Shown here: positions 52,034-62,835 of the stretch, piece by piece | How the letters are laid out: the number at the start of each line of letters is the position of its first letter | Numbering within the stretch: position 1 is the first letter of the stretch | Source: Paracoccus halophilus | GTDB taxonomy: Bacteria > Pseudomonadota > Alphaproteobacteria > Rhodobacterales > Rhodobacteraceae | Assembly: GCF_000763905.1 (NCBI RefSeq) | Contig: NZ_JRKN01000005.1 | Location: forward strand, 124,001 to 188,000 | Reading direction: 5' to 3' | DNA: 64,000 nucleotides | Program-made: the position numbers and the translations under genes | The notes under the pieces: generated by a model | Databases searched by the model: none | Told to the model about the DNA's origin: nothing | Seen by the model: the letters and a program-made list of their open reading frames with translations, nothing else

Positions 52034-52656
52034 CGCCAGACCAGCCGCAGCGCCAGAAGCGCGAACATCACGGCGGCGACGCGGTTCATGATGCCCAGCT
52101 TTGGCCCGATGACCCGCCCGGCAAGACCCGCGACGATGCCGTAGCCCATCGTCACCAATGTGCCCGAAAGGGCAAAGATCAGCCCCAGCCCAAGGATCTG
52201 CTGCCAGACCGGGCCATATTCCGCGCGCGTGAACTGCGGCAGAAAGGCCAGCAGGAACAGCACCGGCTTGGGGTTCAGCAGATTTGACAGCGCACCGCGC
52301 CGGATGATGTTCCAGGCGCTGCGGGCGGCCCGCGCGCCGGGCTCGGGCCGGCCTGCGGTCCAGCTTGCCCGGGCCAGCCAAAGCAGATAGGCCGCGCCGG
52401 CATATTTGATCGCGACCAGCGCGCCGGGATGCGCCGCCACCAGCGCGCCCAGCCCGACCGTCGCCATGGTGACATGACAGATCACGCCCAGGCCGACGCC
52501 GAACCCGGCCAGCGCCCCGGCGCGCGGCCCGCCCTGAATGCCGCAGGCGCTGGCAAAAAAGACATCCTGCCCCGGCGCGAAATTCAGCACCAAGGCCCCC
52601 ATCATGAAGGCCAGCAATTGCTCGGCCGGAAAATTCGCCAGACTGTCCCAGATCAT
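52030..52656 (-). CDS. LysE/RhtB-family amino-acid exporter
   Basis: 208 residues with six hydrophobic segments. N-terminal NFAPGQDVFFASACGIQGGPRAG and SNLLNPKPVLFLLAFLPQF are diagnostic of the LysE family, which exports lysine, homoserine or threonine and related compounds. The substrate cannot be set. Translationally coupled to the RluA-type gene. Confidence 0.88.
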   Translation of the reverse strand: MIWDSLANFPAEQLLAFMMGALVLNFAPGQDVFFASACGIQGGPRAGALAGFGVGLGVICHVTMATVGLGALVAAHPGALVAIKYAGAAYLLWLARASWTAGRPEPGARAARSAWNIIRRGALSNLLNPKPVLFLLAFLPQFTRAEYGPVWQQILGLGLIFALSGTLVTMGYGIVAGLAGRVIGPKLGIMNRVAAVMFALLALRLVWR

Positions 52657-52711
52657 CGCGCGCGCCCAAGGTTAACGCCCCGGATATCGGCCGGTGCGCG
52701 CGTCAGGTCAA

Positions 52712-53107
52712 CTATTCCCGCGATTTCTGCGGCAGGCCATCGTCGATCGGGTAATAATCGCCCTTGTCCGCGACAAAGATATGGCCGCGCAAGGTCAGCC
52801 CGGTCGGCGCGTCGATCGCCCCCGCCGCCACCTCGATGACGTCGCTGCCCTCGCGCTGCCAGAACAGGGACGAGCCGCAGGTCGCGCAAAAGCCGCGCCG
52901 GGCGATGTCCGAGGCGCGATACCATGCCGGCGCGCCCCTGATCTCCAGCGATATGGGCAGGATGGCCGCCCAGTAATGCCCCGACCAGCGCCGGCACTGG
53001 CCGCAATGGCAGGCCTTGAGATCGTGGCCCGCATCGAAGGTGCCGCGAAAACTGATCGCACCGCACAGGCAATGGCCGGTAAAGGCGGTGATTTCGCCGG
53101 CTGTCAT
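52712..53107 (-). CDS. GFA-family (glutathione-dependent formaldehyde-activating-like) protein
   Basis: 131 residues. Two zinc-binding pairs are visible: HCLCGAISF plus CHCGQCRRW, and FCATCGSSLFW; these are the signature of the GFA/CENP-V fold. The N-terminus begins MTAGEITAFTGHCLC. GGAGGGAAAG precedes the ATG at 53107. Function in this family is mostly unproven, and glutathione chemistry is an inference. Confidence 0.85.
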   Translation of the reverse strand: MTAGEITAFTGHCLCGAISFRGTFDAGHDLKACHCGQCRRWSGHYWAAILPISLEIRGAPAWYRASDIARRGFCATCGSSLFWQREGSDVIEVAAGAIDAPTGLTLRGHIFVADKGDYYPIDDGLPQKSRE

Positions 53108-53195
53108 GGCTTTCCCTCCGCGCTGTCGGGAAAGTTCTGGATCAGATCGACAGCGCTGTCCAGCGGGCACGGCCAGGCGCGCCCGGCGGAAATTC

Positions 53196-53684
53196 TCAGC
53201 CGGCGACGCGCCAGTAGTTCATCGGCATCCGCAGCAGCGGGATCAGCACGAAGGCCGCCGCCAGCAGGCTGATCCCGGTGCGCAACTGGTTCAGAAGCGA
53301 CCAGTTGCCCAGATCGTTCAGCCATGTGCCGCGACCGGGGCTGGCGAGCGTCGTCACGAGTTCGCCGTTGCCCGGCATGTTTCCGACCAGCGAAATCACC
53401 ACGACGCCAAGCAGGTACAGCATGCAGCCGGTGAACAGCGGCTGCCAGCCCTCGCAGCGCGACATCAGCGCCAGGACGGCGGCCAGCACCGCCAGCACAA
53501 GCCCGCCCCAAAGGCCCAGCCCGTAGACCGGACTGTCCGCCAGCCGGCTCAGGGTCCGTATCGTCGTCATGCCCTCGGCATCCGAGAACGTCTGCATCCC
53601 CGGCATGACCGCGACCGAAAACGCAAAGAAGAAACCAGCCATCGCGGCAAACCACAGGCCGCACATAATCGGCAGAATACGCAT
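53196..53684 (-). CDS. DUF1772 (anthrone-oxygenase-like) membrane protein
   Basis: 162 residues with four membrane helices (about 6-26, 55-78, 85-104, 134-153). The pattern FAFSVAVMPG, the later histidine-free middle and NLGN-type segments resemble the DUF1772 family. No enzyme activity is supported. It lies 86 bp after the sqdC-like gene on the same strand and could be read with it. Confidence 0.62.
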   Translation of the reverse strand: MRILPIMCGLWFAAMAGFFFAFSVAVMPGMQTFSDAEGMTTIRTLSRLADSPVYGLGLWGGLVLAVLAAVLALMSRCEGWQPLFTGCMLYLLGVVVISLVGNMPGNGELVTTLASPGRGTWLNDLGNWSLLNQLRTGISLLAAAFVLIPLLRMPMNYWRVAG

Positions 53685-53770
53685 ACTCACACCCGCATAA
53701 GATAGACATGATGAAGGGAGGATGCGTAATGCGAGGCGGCACAACAGGTGGCCCGTCAGCTTACGCAGGA

Positions 53771-54604
53771 TCACCCCTGATGAGTAGCATCCCTGACGAT
53801 CTGCGGCAAACTGGCCAGCAGGATTCCGCCGCCTCCGGGTTTCCATCCAAGATTTCCAAGCTTTAGGCAGTCGGCGATGCGCAGCCCCGAGGCATCGGCC
53901 CGATTCGGAAGCGCGGTCCTGCAGCCGGTGAGTCGCGCCACCTCCTGCAACAGGTCGCGGCGGTCCAGCACCAGATCGCTGACATTGTAGCTGCCCGACA
54001 TGGCGGGATCGTTCAGAACCAGCATCGCGGCGGCGCCCAGATCGGCGCCGTGAACCTCGGTCGCGACGGCGGGCGCGGGCGTCTCGCCGGCCAGAAATCC
54101 GGCGATCAGCCCGGCCCATTTCTGCGGCTGGCCGGGGCCATAGACGCCGGTCGGGCGCAGGCTGGCGGTGCGGAAACCGGCGCCGGCCATCGCCGCCAGG
54201 GCGGCTTCGGCATCCGCCTTGACGTTGCCGTAAAGCGTTGTCGGCAAAGGGGAAAGATCGTCGCTTAGCGTCGTTCCGGGCGGCTGGCCGTCATGCACCG
54301 CGCGCGAGGACAGAAAGATGACGCGGCCGACGCCGGCATCGCGCGCGGCCTGAAACAGCCGCAGCGAGCCGTCCAGATTGGCGCGGATAAAGGCCTTTGG
54401 GTCGTCCCCCTCGCCGCCGCGATAGCGGCCGGGAACATGCTGGAACGCGGCGTGGATCAGCGCCCCGCAGCCGCGCAGGTCGGGGGTATCGCCAAGCGTC
54501 CAGCCCGGGCGCGACAGCGCCACCACCTGATGCCCGGCCTGCTCGGCGGCCTGCCGGATCCAGCGGCCGACCAGACCCGAGCCTCCGGTCAGCGCGATCC
54601 GCAT
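53771..54604 (-). CDS. sqdC: NAD-dependent epimerase/reductase, probably SqdC of sulfolipid synthesis
   Basis: 277 residues. Extended SDR fold: N-terminal ALTGGSGLVGRWIRQA, VIFLSSRAVHDG and YGNVKADAEAAL (catalytic Tyr-x-x-x-Lys) and RPTGVYGPGQPQ. In Rhodobacter sphaeroides an sqdC mutant accumulates sulfoquinovosyl-dihydroxyacetone, so SqdC is thought to act as a reductase on that intermediate. The identification rests on the sqdB-sqdD-sqdC order; by sequence alone it is a generic epimerase/dehydratase. Last of the three genes, starting 12 bp past sqdD. Confidence 0.78.
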   Translation of the reverse strand: MRIALTGGSGLVGRWIRQAAEQAGHQVVALSRPGWTLGDTPDLRGCGALIHAAFQHVPGRYRGGEGDDPKAFIRANLDGSLRLFQAARDAGVGRVIFLSSRAVHDGQPPGTTLSDDLSPLPTTLYGNVKADAEAALAAMAGAGFRTASLRPTGVYGPGQPQKWAGLIAGFLAGETPAPAVATEVHGADLGAAAMLVLNDPAMSGSYNVSDLVLDRRDLLQEVARLTGCRTALPNRADASGLRIADCLKLGNLGWKPGGGGILLASLPQIVRDATHQG

Positions 54605-54616
54605 TTGCTTGTCACC

Positions 54617-55446
54617 TCATGCCTCGCCGGGCGCGGGCAGCGCCGCCAGATCGGGCACCGCATCGCCGCGGGCGTAGCTGTGCCACAGGTCGATCAGCAC
54701 CCGAAGCTGATCGGCCTTGGCATGGTCCTGCCACGGTTTTTCATATTGGTAATGCAGCACGCGAATGTCCTGCCAGCGCCATAGCTGCGGCAGGTTGATC
54801 CAGACATATTGCAGCATATTGTCGAAAACCGGCAGCCCGTGCCAGTTCGGAAAATAGCTTTCCAGAAAGGTCTGATCGGTGCGCCGCCAGAACATGCCGG
54901 GTTGGTCCAGCCGGTCCAGCATCGCCTTGAATGTCGCCTCTGCCGGGCGCGCGGTGAACACGCCCGAATTCAGCCGGTGGAAATCATTCAGGCTTTCATA
55001 GACATTCGGCGCGGCGGAAAATTCGGGATAATCGAAAAGCCGGTCGATATTCTGCAAGGCCAGCGCATCGGCATCGATGAACACCGCGCGACGGTAATCC
55101 AGCTGCCACAGGCGCAGCTTGGCGAAATTGTCCAGCGGCGTGTGAAAGGGCGGCTTTTCGCCCTTGGTGAAGGGCGCCGCGCCATGCAGTTCGCGTTTCG
55201 CATGGGCCTGATTGAACGCATCCGAGGTGGGCAGCAGATCGACATGGACCAGCCGCGCGTCCAGCTGCCGCAGCGGCTCGAGCGCGTCGCCCGGCACATC
55301 CGTGTGCATGACCACCAGATCGGCCGTGGTCCCGGTGCGGCGCAGGGACCGCAGCAGCGCCGCGGCCCCGATGGCGTAATCGGCATTGGTGGCCAGCGTG
55401 ACATAGGCGCGGTCGTCCCGCGCCGCCGTCTCGGCCCGGAGCCCGG

Positions 55447-55450
<4 letters not shown>
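54617..55450 (-). CDS. sqdD: GT8 glycosyltransferase SqdD of sulfolipid synthesis
   Basis: 277 residues of the glycogenin/GT8 type. The metal-binding DXD is in VFIDADALAL, with YVTLATNADYAIGA at the N-terminus and NSGVFTARP following. SqdD is proposed to transfer sulfoquinovose from UDP-sulfoquinovose to an acceptor that leads to sulfolipid. The start is a TTG that overlaps the sqdB stop (TTGA), an unusual codon fixed by the overlap and by the lack of a better start. Identification rests on the operon. Confidence 0.82.
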
Positions 55451-56664
<1,214 letters not shown>

Positions 56665-56813
56665 GAGCTACTCCTTGTGATGCGCGGCCGGGATGCGCCC
56701 GCAATATGTCACTATGATGACGATTTGATGATAGTTCTATGGCGCCCGGCGGCGAAAGGCAAAAAACTGTCGGAATCATTGCAGGATCGGCGGCTGCTGA
56801 CTAAGAATTTTAT

Positions 56814-57260
56814 ATGATCTCGCAAAAGACGAAATATGCGATCAAGGCACTGGTCGCCCTGGCGGATGAGGTCGCCGGTGGCGGATCGGCACTGACGATC
56901 GAAGAGATCGCGCAACGCTCGGGCGCGCCCAAGCGCTTTTTGGAACATATCATGCTGGAGCTGCGCAACGCCGGCTATGTCGGGTCGCGGCGCGGCAGGA
57001 CCGGCGGCTATGTGCTGATCGCCCGCACCAGCGATATCTCGATCGGTCAACTGTTACGGCAGGTCGACGGGCCGATCGCTCCGCTGCCCTGCCTGTCGCG
57101 GCATTCCTATCACCGCTGCGAGGATTGCAGCGACGAGGCGTCCTGCCGGCTGCGGCGCATGTTCGGACAGGTCTTCTGGTCCTATCTTCTGCTGATCGAA
57201 TCGCTCACGCTCGAGGATCTGCTGGCCCAGGGCGAGCTACCCGAAATGGGTGTGGCCTGA
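56814..57260 (+). CDS. Rrf2-family regulator with four clustered cysteines
   Basis: 148 residues. N-terminal winged helix (about 1-60: KTKYAIKALVALAD, EIAQRSGAPKRFLEHIML) and the wing RRGRTGGYVL are typical Rrf2. The C-terminal part has C-x8-C-x2-C-x5-C (PCLSRHSYHRCEDC, then SCRLRR), fitting a [2Fe-2S] or [4Fe-4S]-binding site as in IscR/RirA-type regulators. It is divergent from sqdB and 130 bp ahead of aroE. A role in sulfur, cysteine or iron sensing is inferred from the cysteines and the sulfolipid operon. Confidence 0.88.
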   Translation: MISQKTKYAIKALVALADEVAGGGSALTIEEIAQRSGAPKRFLEHIMLELRNAGYVGSRRGRTGGYVLIARTSDISIGQLLRQVDGPIAPLPCLSRHSYHRCEDCSDEASCRLRRMFGQVFWSYLLLIESLTLEDLLAQGELPEMGVA

Positions 57261-57389
57261 CGCCCCGGGGCGTGCCGCGCCGGCAAAGCGGCTTGACCCC
57301 GGGCGGATCGAATTGCACTTGTCTTTCCCAGACGATTTCATGCCATCATGGGGCGGCCGCCCCGGACAGGAAACAGCGCCAGTCACATC

Positions 57390-58244
57390 ATGTCTGACAC
57401 GACCCAGCCTCCGCAGCCCCGAAACCATCCGCTTGCCGGCGTCATCGGCTGGCCGATCGCCCATTCCCGGTCGCCCAGCCTGCACGGCCATTGGCTGCAG
57501 CGCTATGGAATCACGGGCTATTACGTGCCGCTGCCGGTCATGCCCGAGCATCTGGCCGAGGTGCTGCGCGTGATGCCGCGCATGGGCTTCGTCGGCGCCA
57601 ATGTCACCATCCCGCACAAGGAAAGCGTGCTGGCGCTGGCCGATGTGGTCACCGACCGCGCGGCGCTGATCGGGGCTGCGAACACGCTGATCTTTCGCGC
57701 CGACGGCAAGATCCATGCCGACAATACCGATGGCTATGGCTTCATCGCCAATATCCGGCAGCACGCGCCCGACTGGCGGCCGGAACAGGGGCCGGCGGCC
57801 CTGATCGGCGCGGGCGGCGCGGCGCGGGCGGTGGTCGCCTCGCTTCTGGAAAGCGGCGTGCCCGAACTGCGCATCGCCAACCGCACCCGCATCCGGGCCG
57901 AGCAGATCAAGGCGGAATTCGGCGCCAAGCTGGTCGTCTATGACTGGGCCGAGGCCGGCAACATGATCGAGGGCGCGACCACGGTCGTCAACGCCACCTC
58001 GATGGGGATGGAGGGCAAGCCGCCCCTGCGCGTGCCGCTGGATGCGCTGTCGCCCGGCACGCTTGCCACCGATCTGGTCTATACGCCGCTGATTACCCCG
58101 TTTCTGGCCGAGGCGCAGGCGCGCGGCTGCCAGATCGTCGACGGGCTTGGCATGCTGCTGCACCAGGCCGCGCCGGGCTTCGAGCGCTGGTTCGGCCAGC
58201 GTCCCGAAGTCGATGCGGCGCTGCGCGAGGTCCTGTTGGCATGA
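57390..58244 (+). CDS. aroE: Shikimate dehydrogenase
   Basis: 284 residues. Seen are GVIGWPIAHSRSPSLHG, FVGANVTIPHKE (substrate-binding lysine), NTDGYG, the NADP motif GAGGAARAV, the NRTRIRAEQ strand and the C-terminal LGMLLHQAA. It makes shikimate in aromatic amino-acid synthesis. The start is ATG at 57390; stop overlaps coaE by four bases. The 129 bp upstream hold no recognised gene. Confidence 0.96.
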   Translation: MSDTTQPPQPRNHPLAGVIGWPIAHSRSPSLHGHWLQRYGITGYYVPLPVMPEHLAEVLRVMPRMGFVGANVTIPHKESVLALADVVTDRAALIGAANTLIFRADGKIHADNTDGYGFIANIRQHAPDWRPEQGPAALIGAGGAARAVVASLLESGVPELRIANRTRIRAEQIKAEFGAKLVVYDWAEAGNMIEGATTVVNATSMGMEGKPPLRVPLDALSPGTLATDLVYTPLITPFLAEAQARGCQIVDGLGMLLHQAAPGFERWFGQRPEVDAALREVLLA

Positions 58245-58837
58245 GCTATCTGCTGGGCCTGACCGGCGGCATCGGCATGGGCAAATCGACCGCCGCGCAG
58301 ATGTTTCGCGATCTGGGCCACCCGGTCTGGGACGCGGATGCGGCGGTGCACAGCCTTTACGCGCCCGGCGGCGCGGCGGTCGCGCCGGTAGCGCGCGCCT
58401 TTCCCGGCGCGCTTAGGGACGGCGCCATCGACCGCGCGGCGCTCCGCGTGGAACTGGCGGCCGATCCGTCGGGTTTTACCCGGCTCGAGGCCATCGTGCA
58501 TCCGCTGGTCGCCGCCGACCGCGCCGGTTTCACCGCGCGCCACAAGGACACGCCGATCGTCGTTCTGGACATTCCGCTGCTCTACGAGAACGGCTATGAG
58601 ACGCAGATGGACGGGGTGGCGGTCGTCTCGGCCCCGGCGGATATCCAGCGCGCGCGGGTCATGTCGCGCCCCGGCATGACCGAGGCGAATTTCCAGATGA
58701 TCCTGTCGCGCCAGATGCCCGACGCGGAAAAGCGCGAACGCGCCGACTGGATCATCCCCTCGGTCACGCTGGAGGGCGCGCGGGCGGCGATCATGGACAT
58801 CTGCGCCCGGATCATGGCAGGAAAAGCGGATGCGTGA
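58241..58837 (+). CDS. coaE: Dephospho-CoA kinase
   Basis: 198 residues. P-loop [36 protein letters not shown] and [11 protein letters not shown] are the CoaE pattern. It phosphorylates dephospho-CoA in the last step of CoA synthesis. Overlaps aroE by four bases and dnaQ by eight. Confidence 0.95.
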   Translation: MSYLLGLTGGIGMGKSTAAQMFRDLGHPVWDADAAVHSLYAPGGAAVAPVARAFPGALRDGAIDRAALRVELAADPSGFTRLEAIVHPLVAADRAGFTARHKDTPIVVLDIPLLYENGYETQMDGVAVVSAPADIQRARVMSRPGMTEANFQMILSRQMPDAEKRERADWIIPSVTLEGARAAIMDICARIMAGKADA

Positions 58838-59543
58838 GATCGTTCTTGATACCGAAACCACCGGCTTCGACCCCGAAACCGGCGACCGCATCGTCGAGAT
58901 CGGCGCGGTCGAGCTGGTCAACCACCTCCCGACCGGCGAAACCTATCACGTCTATATCAACCCCGAGCGTCCGATGCCGCAAGAGGCCTTCGAGGTGCAC
59001 GGGCTGGGCGACGATTTCCTGCGTGACAAGCCGAAATTCGCGGAAATCGCGCAGGGTTTCGTCGATTTCATCGGCGCGGATGCGAAACTGGTGATCCATA
59101 ACGCCCAGTTCGACATGAAATTCCTCAATGCCGAGCTCAAGCGGGCCGGACATGCGGTCATGCCCCATAGCCGCGCGGTCGATACGCTGGAAATCGCGCG
59201 CCGGAAATTTCCCGGCGCGCAGAACTCGCTCGATGCGCTATGCCGGCGCTTTCGTATCGACAACTCGAACCGGACGCTGCACGGCGCGCTGCTGGACAGC
59301 GAATTGCTGGCCGAGGTCTATCTTGCGCTGATGGGCGGACGCCAGCCGGGACTGGTTCTGGAAACCGGCGCCGCGGCCGGCGATTCCAGCGATGGCGCGG
59401 GCGGCGCCGAGGCTCCGCGCGGCCCGCGCCCGCGTGTTCTGGCCCCGCGCCTGACCGATGCCGAGGCCGATGCCCATGCGGCATTCGTTGCAAAAATGGG
59501 CGACAAGGCGGTCTGGCTTCGTTACAGAACGGACAAGGCCTAG
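58830..59543 (+). CDS. dnaQ: DNA polymerase III epsilon subunit (3'-5' exonuclease)
   Basis: 237 residues. DEDDh exonuclease with motif [23 protein letters not shown], motif [13 protein letters not shown] and motif [17 protein letters not shown]. It proofreads replication errors. The C-terminal quarter (about 170-237) is a Pro/Ala/Gly-rich linker with a short basic tail that binds the alpha subunit. The ATG at 58830 has AGGAAAAGCG ahead. Last gene of the aroE-coaE-dnaQ unit. Confidence 0.96.
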   Translation: MREIVLDTETTGFDPETGDRIVEIGAVELVNHLPTGETYHVYINPERPMPQEAFEVHGLGDDFLRDKPKFAEIAQGFVDFIGADAKLVIHNAQFDMKFLNAELKRAGHAVMPHSRAVDTLEIARRKFPGAQNSLDALCRRFRIDNSNRTLHGALLDSELLAEVYLALMGGRQPGLVLETGAAAGDSSDGAGGAEAPRGPRPRVLAPRLTDAEADAHAAFVAKMGDKAVWLRYRTDKA

Positions 59544-59608
59544 ACACCGCCGGAGCCGGCGCAGGATGAAGATCGGCCCGGGCAGACAGGCAAGGACGGA
59601 GACAGCTG

Positions 59609-60484
59609 GTGATCCGCGATCTTTGGCAGTTCGTGCAGGCGATATTCGATCGGATGGACAAGATCCACATGAGCCTGATCGCGGCGGGCGTGGCCTTTTA
59701 CGCCATGTTCGCGGTCTTTCCGGGGCTTGCGGCGCTGTTCGCGCTATGGGGGCTGTGGCTCGACCCGGCCCTGATCGAAGAATATGTCCATACCACCGAC
59801 GAATTCATCCCCGAGGGCGCCGCGCAGATCATCTACAGCCAGATCAATTCGCTGATCGCGGCGGGGCGGACACAGCTGGGCTGGACGACGGTGATTTCCT
59901 TTCTGATCGCGACAATCGCGGCGCGGCAGGGCGTGGGCGGGCTGATTCAGGGGCTGAACGCGGCCCATGGCGTGCGCTCGCATTCCACCATCACCGGCTT
60001 TGTTCTGGCCTATGTGCTGACGCTGGTCATCGTCGGCGTGATCGTGCTGGGGCTGGCGACGATCATCGTGGTGCCCATTGCCTTTGCCTATCTGCCCGGA
60101 TCGCCGCTGCGCGACTGGCTGCTGGGCCGGTTGCCATGGATGGCGATCTTTTTCATCGTGCTGGTGGTGATCGGGATCATCTACCGCTTTGGCCCGAACG
60201 TGAAAACGCCGCGCACCGCGATCTTTACCTGGGGGGCGCTGTTCGCGGCGCTGGCCTGGGCGGCCGTGTCCTATGGCTTCTCGGCCTATCTGGGCAGCTT
60301 CAACAGCTATAACCGCATCTATGGCTCGATCGGGGCGGTGGTGGCGCTGCTGATGTGGTTCTTTCTGGGCGGGTTTTCAGTGATGCTGGGGGCGCTGATC
60401 AACCTGGAACTGGCCCGCCGCCGCCGCTTTATCGCCGCGCGCAAACTGCGACAGGCGGCCAGAGAAGGATCGCCGGGGGAATGA
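59609..60484 (+). CDS. YihY/virulence factor BrkB-family membrane protein
   Basis: 291 residues with six or so membrane helices, including SLIAAGVAFYAMFAVFPGLAALFALWGLW and GSIGAVVALLMWFFLGGFSVMLGALINLEL. These segments are diagnostic of the YihY family, once annotated as ribonuclease BN. No activity is settled. The start is GTG at 59609 with GGAG ahead. The C-terminus is basic. Confidence 0.89.
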   Translation: MIRDLWQFVQAIFDRMDKIHMSLIAAGVAFYAMFAVFPGLAALFALWGLWLDPALIEEYVHTTDEFIPEGAAQIIYSQINSLIAAGRTQLGWTTVISFLIATIAARQGVGGLIQGLNAAHGVRSHSTITGFVLAYVLTLVIVGVIVLGLATIIVVPIAFAYLPGSPLRDWLLGRLPWMAIFFIVLVVIGIIYRFGPNVKTPRTAIFTWGALFAALAWAAVSYGFSAYLGSFNSYNRIYGSIGAVVALLMWFFLGGFSVMLGALINLELARRRRFIAARKLRQAAREGSPGE

Positions 60485-60507
60485 CGGCCGGCCCTGCGCG
60501 AAACCGC

Positions 60508-60954
60508 TCAGCCCGGCAATTCGCCGCTGAGCACATAGCGCAGGATGGCCACCACCTGTTCGGGCTGTTCGACCACCGCGAGTGCCGCGGCATCCACCTC
60601 TTTCAGGGCATGGGCGTGGTCGGGGCCGTGCAGCACGACCAGCGACTTGCCAAGCGCGGCGGCGTAGCCGGCGTCGAACGCGGCATTCCACTGCTTGTAT
60701 TGATCGCCAAAGCGGACCACCACGATATCGGCATCGGCAATGCCCTTGCGCGTGCGGATGGCGTTGAGCTGCGCGCCCTTGCGGTCGTGCCAGAACTTGG
60801 ACTCCTCGGCCCCCATGATCGCCACGCCGCAATCGTCGCTGGCCGCATGGTCGGTCACCGGGCCGGTAAAGGCGACGTCCAGCCCGCTTGCGCCCTCGAC
60901 GATGCGTTCGCGCCAGTCGGTGTGGATCTCGCCGGAAAGATAGACGTTCAGCAT
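60508..60954 (-). CDS. YtoQ-family protein
   Basis: 148 residues of the nucleoside 2-deoxyribosyltransferase-like fold: VYLSGEIHTDWRERIV, FTGPVTDHAASDDCG, VVVRFGDQYKQWNAAFDAGYAAALGK and a C-terminal helix. The YtoQ family has no demonstrated function. AGGGCGAG precedes the ATG at 60954. It converges on the YihY gene and is separated from the sensor kinase gene by 80 bp. Confidence 0.87.
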   Translation of the reverse strand: MLNVYLSGEIHTDWRERIVEGASGLDVAFTGPVTDHAASDDCGVAIMGAEESKFWHDRKGAQLNAIRTRKGIADADIVVVRFGDQYKQWNAAFDAGYAAALGKSLVVLHGPDHAHALKEVDAAALAVVEQPEQVVAILRYVLSGELPG

Positions 60955-61034
60955 GGCTCGCCCTGTCGTTGAAGCTGTCATTCGGGGGCGGGTATAGCGC
61001 GCGGCGGCGCGATTGTCACGGCGACCGGCCCCGG

Positions 61035-62825
61035 CTAGTGCTGCGCCCCCGGCCGCGCGGCCGAGGTCAGCACCACCCGCGCCGGCTCGGAGCCGTCGCT
61101 GCGCGCCTGGATGCGGTCGACCGTGAAACGCAGCCTCAGCAGAAAGCGGCTCTCGTCGGATTCCTGCGTGGCCTCGCCCTCAAGCTGGGTGGCGAAAGCC
61201 TCGATCAGCTGGCTGCCGAGGCCGGTGCTCTCGACCTCGGGGGCGGCGCCCGAGACGGAGTTCTCGACCTCGAGCAGCGCCTTGCCCGGCCCGTCGCCGC
61301 GCAGCGTCACGCGAACCCAGGGCCGGGCCCCGGCATCCGGGGCGCCGGAATATTTCAGCGCATTGGTAAAGGCCTCATTGGCCAGCAATGTCAGCGGCAC
61401 CGCCTGATCGGGCATCAGTTCCAGCGGCTCCAGCCGCGTCTCGACGCGCAGCCCGGTCCCCGGCCCGACCGAGGCGGCGGCCATCTGGCTGATGATATCG
61501 CCGATCAGCCGGTCGGCATGAACCGAATCCAGATGCTCGGCCTGATACAGGTTGCGATAGATCGCCGCCAGCGAGGCGACGCGATCCTGCACCGAGCGCA
61601 GCACCCGTTTCGCATCCGCATGGTCGATCACCCGGATCTGCATGTTGATGATCGAGGCGATAAGCTGGAGGTTGTTCTTGACCCGGTGATGAACCTCTTT
61701 CAAAAGCACGGTCTTTTCGTTGACGGCGGCCTCCATCGCCTCTTCGTCGCGGATCAGGATGCGGGCCATGTTGTGAAAGGTCTGGCTCATGTCGCCGATC
61801 TCGGCGGGGGCATCGACCAGCACCGGCGGCGGGGCCGAGCGGTCGCCGATGGCAAAGCGGCGCATCTGGCCGCGCAGCTCGCGGATATGGCGCAGCACCA
61901 GCCGATAGACCGCGAAATAGGCCACCGCGAGCGAGGCCGCCCACAGGATCAGCGGCAGGAACAGCGCCGTGCGCCGGGTCAGGTCGATGCCGGTGATGCC
62001 GCTTTCGGCGCGGTTCCAGGAGCCGAGCGCATAGACCAGGCCCGGCACCACCGGCACCACGCTGAACACCCGCCGCTCGCCGGAATTGGAGATGTCGCGA
62101 AATGTCGTCTCGCTGCGCGCCAGCAGCGCCGGCAGCGACTGGCCGCGCGGCAGCAGGTGGTCGATATCCTCGGCGCTGTCGCTGTCCGAGGACAGGATCT
62201 GGCCCTGATTGTTGAAGGTCAGGATGCGCGCGCCCTCGGTATCCAGCCCCGAGACATGCGCCGAACGCAGCAGGTCCTGCGTCATCGCCACGCCGATATA
62301 GCCCAGCAGATCGACGCCCCGATACAGCGGCTGGATCACCGCCACCACCGCGCGGTCGGTCACCAGCCCGTCCATGCTGGTGGTGACCAGAGTACCCGGA
62401 TTTTCGGAGAACTGCCGAAAGGCCGAATTCCGCGTCATGTCATGCACGCCGGGAACCGAGGAACATTCCGTCACCCCGTCGAGCCGCGTGAAACCGGCAT
62501 AGCTGAAATTCACCGTGCGCTGGACAAGGGCGCGCATGATGTCGGAACAGGCCTTGGGATTGTTCATCGTCTCAAGCACGGCCGGACCCAGCGCATCCGC
62601 CGTGCCCAGCGCGCCCTGCAGCAGCGCGCGTTCGCCCGCCGCGGCCGTCGCCGTGCGGCCCAGCAGCGCGATTTCCGACGAGCGGTCGTATTCGCGCGAC
62701 AGGTGCAGCGTCTGGATGACGGAAATCAGGCCGATGGGCAGGATCGCCACCGACAGCAGGCCGCCCAGACGAAAGCCCAGCCCCTTGGAAAATTCGCTTC
62801 GATCCAGCCATCGCCGCAGCACCAC
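61035..62825 (-). CDS. HisKA_2/HWE-type sensor kinase of the general stress response (PhyK-like)
   Basis: 596 residues. A membrane helix near residues 20-40, a periplasmic sensory domain of about 240 residues, a second helix near 290-310, a HAMP linker and a HisKA_2 domain with the phosphoacceptor histidine in LLKEVHHRVKNNLQLIASIINMQ. The ATP-binding domain shows LLANEAFTNALKYSG and TGLGSQLIEAFA. In alphaproteobacteria, PhyK-type kinases with this H-box phosphorylate PhyR; partnership here is inferred from the locus. It starts 10 bp after ecfG on the same strand. Confidence 0.85.
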   Translation of the reverse strand: MVLRRWLDRSEFSKGLGFRLGGLLSVAILPIGLISVIQTLHLSREYDRSSEIALLGRTATAAAGERALLQGALGTADALGPAVLETMNNPKACSDIMRALVQRTVNFSYAGFTRLDGVTECSSVPGVHDMTRNSAFRQFSENPGTLVTTSMDGLVTDRAVVAVIQPLYRGVDLLGYIGVAMTQDLLRSAHVSGLDTEGARILTFNNQGQILSSDSDSAEDIDHLLPRGQSLPALLARSETTFRDISNSGERRVFSVVPVVPGLVYALGSWNRAESGITGIDLTRRTALFLPLILWAASLAVAYFAVYRLVLRHIRELRGQMRRFAIGDRSAPPPVLVDAPAEIGDMSQTFHNMARILIRDEEAMEAAVNEKTVLLKEVHHRVKNNLQLIASIINMQIRVIDHADAKRVLRSVQDRVASLAAIYRNLYQAEHLDSVHADRLIGDIISQMAAASVGPGTGLRVETRLEPLELMPDQAVPLTLLANEAFTNALKYSGAPDAGARPWVRVTLRGDGPGKALLEVENSVSGAAPEVESTGLGSQLIEAFATQLEGEATQESDESRFLLRLRFTVDRIQARSDGSEPARVVLTSAARPGAQH

Positions 62826-62835
62826 GGCATTCCCC

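Noticed and set aside
51386..52669. Apparent 427-residue fusion upstream of the RluA-type protein
   Set aside because: The N-terminal part is the LysE gene read out of frame; the real gene starts at 52033 with a four-base overlap.
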